Shown: positions 59,827 through 64,000 of the stretch, in pieces | Numbering within the stretch: position 1 is the first letter of the stretch | Layout: each line of letters starts with the position of its first letter | DNA from: Phycisphaerae bacterium | Lineage (GTDB): Bacteria; Planctomycetota; Phycisphaerae; UBA1845; PWPN01 | DNA length: 64,000 nt | Reading direction: 5' to 3' | Assembly: GCA_018003015.1 (NCBI GenBank) | Contig: JAGNEZ010000020.1 | Location: 1-64,000 of the forward strand | Notes under the pieces: generated by a model | What the model saw: only the letters and a program-made list of their open reading frames with translations | What the model was told of the DNA's origin: nothing | Databases searched by the model: none | Made by a program: the position numbers and the translations under genes

Positions 59827-61134
59827 CTACACGATAACCGATTCCGTCTCCTTGTCGAACTTGGCGGCTTTGCCCGCCCGGGCGCTGAGAATGCCCATCT
59901 GCAGGACGGTCTGGGTATGCCAGGCCAGGTCGACAGGACTCGCCGGCTGGGTTCGCGTCCGGCAGCAGTCGAGCAGGTTTTGCCAGTGCAGGCGGACGTC
60001 CTCGCCGTGTTCGATCGGCCATCGATTGCGTTGTCTCTTCGAGCCCTCCGCGGGCGTGAAGATGATCGACTGGTTGTCGAAGCTGATCGTACCCTCCCAG
60101 CCGCGGAGGGTGGGCGCTCGCCCGACGGAGCCGAGCTCCGGTTCGCCGGGGAAGTTGTTGCCCTGTGTACCGAGGATGGCCACGGTGGTCTTCTCCGGAT
60201 ACTCGGCGAGAATGTTGGCCGTGTCGGGCACCTCGCGTTCCTTGCAGGCGTGGTAGCGTGAGATGCTGCTCAGGCCGACCACGGTCGAGGGCATCTTGAC
60301 GCCGAGCATGTAGACCACGGGGGTGAAGGAGTGCGGGTACAGATCCGTGGCCGGCCCGCCGGAGTAATCCTGGTACAACCGCCAGCGGAAGTAGCGGCTG
60401 ACGTCGAACGGTCGCTTGTTCGCATCGCCCAGGAACGCGTCCCAGTTGAGGTCCTCGCCGGGCGTGACATTTGGGTCATCGATGGGCATGCCCGCCTCAC
60501 CCCAGTCGCCGACGCGGAAGTAGCCGCACTCGGCGTGGATCGGCTGACCGATGATGCCTTCCTGGATGAGCTTCTTCGCCTGGTGCCAAGCGGTGTTGGA
60601 CATGCCCTGCGAGCCGAGCTGGAAGATCCGCCCGGACTTCTTGACCTCGGCCACCATGCGCTTGGTGAGCTCGTACTGCCGCCAATGCGTCACCGGCTTC
60701 TCGCAGTAGACGTCCTTGCCCGCCCGAACGGCGTCGATGACCTGGTAGCCGTGGATGTGGTCCGGGGTGGCGATGCAGACCAGGTCGACGGACTTGTCGG
60801 CCAGGAGCTCGCGGTGGTCGAAGTAAGCTCTGGCCTTGAGGGCCTCGGCCTGCTTGGCCATGCGTGGCCGGTACGTGTCGCTCACGGCGACGATCTCGAC
60901 CTTGGCCCCGGCGTCCTTCATGGTTTTGAGGATGTTGAGGTGATCGCGTCCCCGTCCGCCGCATCCGATGATGCCGATTCCAATCCGATCGTTGGCTCCG
61001 AGCGGCCTATCCTCGGCCCGGGCCGCCGTTGCAGCGGTCAGACCGGCGAGGCCGGCCAGGACCCCGCTCTGGCGCAGCAAAGCACGGCGGGTGGAAGAAG
61101 TGGTTTGGACGGCTGAGAGCATCTTGAGGGGCAT
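59827..61134 (-). CDS. Tat-exported Gfo/Idh/MocA oxidoreductase
   Basis: The protein has 435 residues from ATG 61134, chosen because AAGGAGACCCGCG lies just before it (an upstream GTG at 61158 is weaker). A twin-arginine leader (SSTRRALLRQSGVLAGLAGL) precedes the Rossmann domain: IGIGIIGCGGRGRDHLNIL with NAD(P)-binding Gly, ACIATPDHIHGYQ-type loop (LVCIATPDHIHGYQVID) and the catalytic EKP in DVYCEKPVTHW. The C-terminal domain has SQGMSNTAWHQAKKLI, TDLYPHSFTPVVYMLG and HGEDVRLHWQNLLDC. Exported members of this family are abundant in planctomycetes and probably oxidise sugars or use tightly bound cofactor; substrates are mostly unknown. It lies 3 nt before the squalene-synthase-like gene and may control its translation. 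Confidence 0.92.
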   Translation of the reverse strand: MPLKMLSAVQTTSSTRRALLRQSGVLAGLAGLTAATAARAEDRPLGANDRIGIGIIGCGGRGRDHLNILKTMKDAGAKVEIVAVSDTYRPRMAKQAEALKARAYFDHRELLADKSVDLVCIATPDHIHGYQVIDAVRAGKDVYCEKPVTHWRQYELTKRMVAEVKKSGRIFQLGSQGMSNTAWHQAKKLIQEGIIGQPIHAECGYFRVGDWGEAGMPIDDPNVTPGEDLNWDAFLGDANKRPFDVSRYFRWRLYQDYSGGPATDLYPHSFTPVVYMLGVKMPSTVVGLSSISRYHACKEREVPDTANILAEYPEKTTVAILGTQGNNFPGEPELGSVGRAPTLRGWEGTISFDNQSIIFTPAEGSKRQRNRWPIEHGEDVRLHWQNLLDCCRTRTQPASPVDLAWHTQTVLQMGILSARAGKAAKFDKETESVIV

Positions 61135-61319
61135 CGCGGGTCTCCTTCGATCGATCACTCGGGGCTGGACTGATTACGCACGAGTCCGTCGGACGGGCTG
61201 CTATTATGCCCGGCCATGTCCGACGAGGAAAGTCGGGCAGCCCGTCAGCTGCCCTCGGCTGACCGTCCTGGCTCTGTCTTCCGCGTCCGATCGGCCGCCC
61301 GATTGTCCTTCCGCCCGGT

Positions 61320-61348
61320 TTTCGCATCGTTCGCGAATCTTGTAGCAT
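61320..61348 (+). promoter_or_regulatory. Candidate promoter of the ECF sigma factor gene
   Basis: TTTCGC (61320-61325) and TAGCAT (61343-61348) are 17 nt apart, predicting transcription from about 61355, upstream of ATG 61396. This supports the shorter start for the sigma factor and fits autoregulation only loosely. Confidence 0.3.
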
Positions 61349-61395
61349 GGGTAGACAAATCGTCGCTTGTTCAGCGTCCAGTCCATAGAGATGCA

Positions 61396-61947
61396 ATGAA
61401 GCCGCCGCACCGAGACGATGCCGAGGAGCCTGCGCCGGCCGAGCCCCGAGATGGTCAGCTCGCGCTGGCCGACCTCTACGATCGGTGCGCGGGGGATCTG
61501 TATCGGTATGCCTTGATGATTCTGGCGGATCTGGCCGGAGCGGAGGATGCCGTGCATCAGGCTTTCTTCAAGCTGGTGCGAACGACCGGGCGCGTGCCGG
61601 AGATTCGCGAGGCTCAGGCGTATCTGCGGGTCGCGGTGCGGAACGAATGCTTCAGCATGCTGCGACGAGTGAGGCGGGGCCAGGCTATGGAGCCGTTGCC
61701 GCCGTTGCTGGAGTCTTGCTCCGGTCAAGTGGACGATGTCGCTCAGCGGGAGGAGATCGAGGCGGCCCTTCGAGCTTTGCCCGCAGAGCAGCGCGAGGTG
61801 GTTTACCTGAAGGTCTTCGAGGAGCAGACCTTTCGCGAGATCGGCGAGCGAATCGGCGTTCCCCCGAATACGGCCGCGAGCCGCTATCGGTACGCACTGG
61901 AACGGTTGCGGGGGTTGCTGAAGCGAGATGGGAGTGGGCCCACATGA
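61396..61947 (+). CDS. ECF-type RNA polymerase sigma factor
   Basis: The protein has 183 residues from ATG 61396; the frame extends upstream to ATG 61216 but those 60 residues lack homology and contain the candidate promoter. Region 2 is DLYDRCAGDLYRYALMILADLAGAEDAVHQAFFKLVRT, region 4 is LRALPAEQREVVYLKVFEEQTFREIGERIGVPPNTAASRYRYALERLRGLL, with the helix-turn-helix at GERIGVPPNTAASRYRYAL. It belongs to the extracytoplasmic-function group and directs RNA polymerase to stress or envelope genes. Its stop overlaps (ATGA) the start of a small membrane protein that is a likely anti-sigma partner. No target promoter consensus could be derived from this window. Confidence 0.9.
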   Translation: MKPPHRDDAEEPAPAEPRDGQLALADLYDRCAGDLYRYALMILADLAGAEDAVHQAFFKLVRTTGRVPEIREAQAYLRVAVRNECFSMLRRVRRGQAMEPLPPLLESCSGQVDDVAQREEIEAALRALPAEQREVVYLKVFEEQTFREIGERIGVPPNTAASRYRYALERLRGLLKRDGSGPT

Positions 61948-62333
61948 GCATGGACGATGATTTGGGTTTTGAAGATGTGAAGGGCCGGCTGGGCAGATAC
62001 CGCCCGGCCGGTCCGCCGTCGATTTTGCGGGCCAGGGTGTTGGCCATCGACGCTCCGGCTCGCCCGCGGCGGTTTGTCGGCAGGTGGCTGGCGGCCGCGG
62101 CCCTGATTCTGTTGGTTGTCGGCTTGCGCTGGCATACGCAAAGAATGGACCGTGAGACGTTGGTGGTACTGGATGCCCGGGAGACGTTGTGGACGCCTGA
62201 GGCCGAGGAGATGGCCCGGGAACTGGACGGCGACGGAGCGGGGCGGGGGTACCTGGCGTTCGCGTTGCTGGCTGATCGCCAGCGGTTGGCGAGCCAACCC
62301 CCAGCGTGGCAGGAGGCAACGCTGGGGAAGTGA
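61944..62333 (+). CDS. Small single-pass membrane protein, probable anti-sigma partner
   Basis: The protein has 129 residues, translated by a 4-nt overlap with the sigma gene. The N-terminal about 35 residues (DDLGFEDVKGRLGRYRPAGPPSILRARVLA) are cytoplasmic and short. One hydrophobic segment follows (RWLAAAALILLVVGLRW), then about 75 residues outside, acidic and helical (EAEEMARELDGDGAGRGYLAFALLADR). No zinc-binding HxxxCxxC motif is present, so this is not a ZAS-type anti-sigma factor. The role as sigma regulator is inferred from the operon and topology only. A 41-bp tandem repeat begins 8 nt after its stop codon. Confidence 0.7.
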   Translation: MSMDDDLGFEDVKGRLGRYRPAGPPSILRARVLAIDAPARPRRFVGRWLAAAALILLVVGLRWHTQRMDRETLVVLDARETLWTPEAEEMARELDGDGAGRGYLAFALLADRQRLASQPPAWQEATLGK

Positions 62334-62341
62334 GAGTGAGG

Positions 62342-62505
62342 GCGACCAAGGCGGGAGCCCGAACAAGGCGTACTCGCCGCAGGCGACCAAGGCGGGAGCC
62401 CGAACAAGGTGTACTCGCCGCAGGCGACCAAGGCGGGAGCCCGAACAAGGCGTACTCGCCGCAGGCGACCAAGGCGGGAGCCCGAACAAGGCGTACTCGC
62501 CGCAG
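62342..62505 (+). repeat. 41-bp tandem repeat, four copies
   Basis: Unit starts are at 62342, 62383, 62424 and 62465, exactly 41 nt apart, each beginning GCGACCAAGGCGGGAGCCCG and continuing to CGCCGCAG. The copies are identical except one base in the first and second copies. It is not a multiple of 3 and lies just after the anti-sigma-like gene. There are no unique spacers, so it is not a CRISPR. It contains short GGCG/CGCC stems and could form RNA structure or act as a variable-number tandem repeat. Confidence 0.9.
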
Positions 62506-62702
62506 GGCGGGGAGAGAAAGCCGAGCTTCCGATCAGGTTGTTCAGGACTTGCGGGCGGTGAAATCCCGGAAGACGCGCCGCCGCGTTCGATCGGTCGGAT
62601 TTGACCCACGCGATGTGGGATCAGGCCGAGTCCACGTAGGGTCGATCCTCCGCGTCGGGGTTGGGCGCGAGGGCCGAATGATTGGCCTTTGAGGATATTG
62701 CG

Positions 62703-64000
62703 ATGAACGAGGCTGAGACGAAGAACGGTCAGACAATGGAATCCTCGGTCAAGGTGCCGGTGAAGCCCAGGCGGCCATGGTGGCGACGCGTGGTGCGATG
62801 GGTCGCGATTGTTGGTGTGCTGCTGTTCGTGGCCGTTGTGATTTGGGGCTGGTACGTCTCGCGGCAGTTGCGGGCCGAGATCACCCGGATCCGCGATGCT
62901 GGCGAACCGCTGGTCTTCAAGGATCTGGAGACCGGCTTGCCCAAACCGGAGGAAGACCAGGACGCGGCGTGGTACTACAACGCGGGCCTAGCCCTGGTAC
63001 GGCCCACGGGGATCATCGAGGCACTCGAGCCCTATTGGGTCGCGGCGACCCGGCCGGCCAGCCAGCCGTCGTCCGAGCAACTTGCGCAAGCCCGGAACAT
63101 CCTGGATCGCAACAAGCTGGCGTTCGAGATGTTCGATCAGGGGGCGGCGTTGCCGTTCGGACGGTTCAACCTGAACATGCAGTACGGTATGGGGCCAGCC
63201 ATCGAGCGGTTGGCTGTGGTTCGCAGTGCCTTCAAGTTGCTTTCGCTTCGTACGCGTGAGGCGGTGGGGCGAGGGCAAGCGGATCAGGCGGCGGAGGTGG
63301 TCATTTCGTCATTCGCCGCTCTGCGCATCCTCCGAACTCAGCCTACGGTCATCGTTCAAGTATCGGGTGTGACCTGTCGGTCTCTCCTGCTAACGGACGC
63401 CCAGGCGGTGCTGAATCTGGCTCAGCTGTCGGAGGGGTCTCTGGCAAGGCTGCAAAGGGCCGTGCAGGAGTCGTGGATGGACAACGAGATCGAGCGCATG
63501 GTTCTGGCCGATCGCGTTTATGGGATCGCCGGCATGCGATGTGATCTCGTGACCCTCGTGGATGAACAGGTTGCGGCCAAGCTTGTCGAGGAGGGAATAG
63601 CCCCGTCGATGCCCGAGGGTTCTTGGCTCAACCCGTTTCCGCGGCAGCTGAGTCTGGGCTATCTCAAGGATATGGACAGGCTGCTGCAGGCATCGAGGAA
63701 GCCTTGGCCGGAAATCGTGACTGCGATGAGTCAGCCTGGCCTTGCTCGTTCGACCCTCGGGCGGCTCCTGGTGCCTAGCATGACACGATCCGTGGTGCTG
63801 ACCGGTCGGTCGCTGGCCAAGATGCGCTGCACGGCTGTGGCGATCATGATTCGGCGTCATCTTATCAGGCATGGGATGCTGCCCGAGACGCTGGCGGAGC
63901 TAATCCCGGCTTGGGCGGATGCTCTGCCGGCGGATCCGTTCACGGGCAAGTCGTTGATCTACAGGCGCGAACCGGGCGGTTACATTGTCTATGGCGTCGG
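62703..64000 (+). CDS. Planctomycete-type single-pass membrane protein, C-terminus cut by window edge
   Basis: The frame starts at ATG 62703 (GAGGAT upstream) and is open to the end of the window: 432 complete codons. Residues 1-30 are charged and cytoplasmic. One transmembrane segment (VAIVGVLLFVAVVIWGWYV) anchors a long extracytoplasmic, helical body. Near the end KMRCTAVAIMIRRHLIRHGMLPETLAELIPAWADALPADPFTGKSLIYR and GGYIVYGVG form a motif repeatedly seen in planctomycete membrane proteins of unknown function: a small helical stretch, LPxxLxxL, PxDPFxG and YxVY. This ending resembles prepilin-like structural proteins, but no pilin cleavage site is visible. It follows the sigma/anti-sigma genes by 369 nt and is possibly sigma-regulated. 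Confidence 0.8.
   Translation, partial: MNEAETKNGQTMESSVKVPVKPRRPWWRRVVRWVAIVGVLLFVAVVIWGWYVSRQLRAEITRIRDAGEPLVFKDLETGLPKPEEDQDAAWYYNAGLALVRPTGIIEALEPYWVAATRPASQPSSEQLAQARNILDRNKLAFEMFDQGAALPFGRFNLNMQYGMGPAIERLAVVRSAFKLLSLRTREAVGRGQADQAAEVVISSFAALRILRTQPTVIVQVSGVTCRSLLLTDAQAVLNLAQLSEGSLARLQRAVQESWMDNEIERMVLADRVYGIAGMRCDLVTLVDEQVAAKLVEEGIAPSMPEGSWLNPFPRQLSLGYLKDMDRLLQASRKPWPEIVTAMSQPGLARSTLGRLLVPSMTRSVVLTGRSLAKMRCTAVAIMIRRHLIRHGMLPETLAELIPAWADALPADPFTGKSLIYRREPGGYIVYGV

Noticed and set aside
62342-62505. CRISPR array
   Set aside because: The 41-bp units are directly adjacent with no unique spacers and no cas genes are near.
62306-62692. A 128-codon frame running through the 41-bp repeats
   Set aside because: The repeat length is not a multiple of three, so the translated protein shifts frame with every unit; it is Arg-rich and has no support as a gene.

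Overview
The window is a GC-rich bacterial chromosome segment, most likely from a member of the Planctomycetota (a Phycisphaerae-like or related uncultured lineage). The evidence is the gene repertoire: many secreted carbohydrate-active proteins with Sec, Tat or lipoprotein signals, two GH172 (DUF2961) proteins, DUF4838 and ThuA-like proteins, Tat-exported Gfo/Idh/MocA and sugar-isomerase-like proteins, an LpxC-FabZ fusion within a lipid A gene run, a squalene-synthase-like enzyme, an ECF sigma factor with a membrane partner, and a membrane protein whose C-terminus has the proline-rich 'PADPFTGKSLIYR' type of ending. No phage, transposase, CRISPR array or rRNA was found. One tRNA (Cys, GCA) is present.

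Layout. 1-4056: a truncated GT39-like membrane glycosyltransferase, then a tightly overlapping four-gene operon for an amino-sugar nucleotide (dehydrogenase, acyltransferase, GT2, aminotransferase). 4114-8886: a secreted GH32 enzyme, then an MFS transporter translationally coupled to a sugar-acid dehydratase. 8937-14351: leftward genes for a ThuA-like protein, a rubredoxin-like protein, DUF4838 and Tat-DUF362. 14982-22621: GH172, GH29 alpha-L-fucosidase, tRNA-Cys, a Tat-exported fucose-isomerase-like protein and a PLP decarboxylase. 22902-33750: a cytidylate-kinase-like protein, a large lipoprotein, an M2 peptidase, a GH172-HEAT fusion, a GNAT and an S9 peptidase. 34412-45644: a four-domain putative glycosidase, a probable selenoprotein, a cysteine-free redoxin-like protein, a GH43-like lipoprotein, SerA and a GDSL hydrolase. 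45720-50759: a DUF47 protein, then KamA, two ATP-grasp ligases and a GNAT. 50986-56372: an SDR, then OmpH/Skp, LpxD, LpxC-FabZ and LpxA. 56706-64000: a metallopeptidase with a CPBP protease, squalene synthase with a Gfo/Idh protein, an ECF sigma with its partner, a 41-bp tandem repeat and a truncated membrane protein.

How the genes work together. Most of the first 45 kb fits a scavenger of complex glycans. Exported hydrolases for fructans, fucosides and furanosides sit beside sugar-acid uptake and dehydration, and exported oxidoreductase- and isomerase-fold proteins of unclear function. The second half carries housekeeping envelope genes (lipid A, outer-membrane chaperone, squalene) and a compact four-gene cluster that looks like an unassigned beta-amino-acid peptide pathway.

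The strongest unusual signal is at 39263. An in-frame UGA interrupts an otherwise continuous coding sequence and is followed at once by a perfect 8-bp hairpin with the geometry of a bacterial SECIS element. The codons after it encode a further 47 plausible residues. I read this as a candidate selenoprotein of an undescribed family. A second signal is a roughly 80-nt element with a TACAAT box and a GC hairpin, shared by the leaders of the fucosidase and PLP decarboxylase genes. Functional calls rest on recognisable motifs only; no database search was possible.
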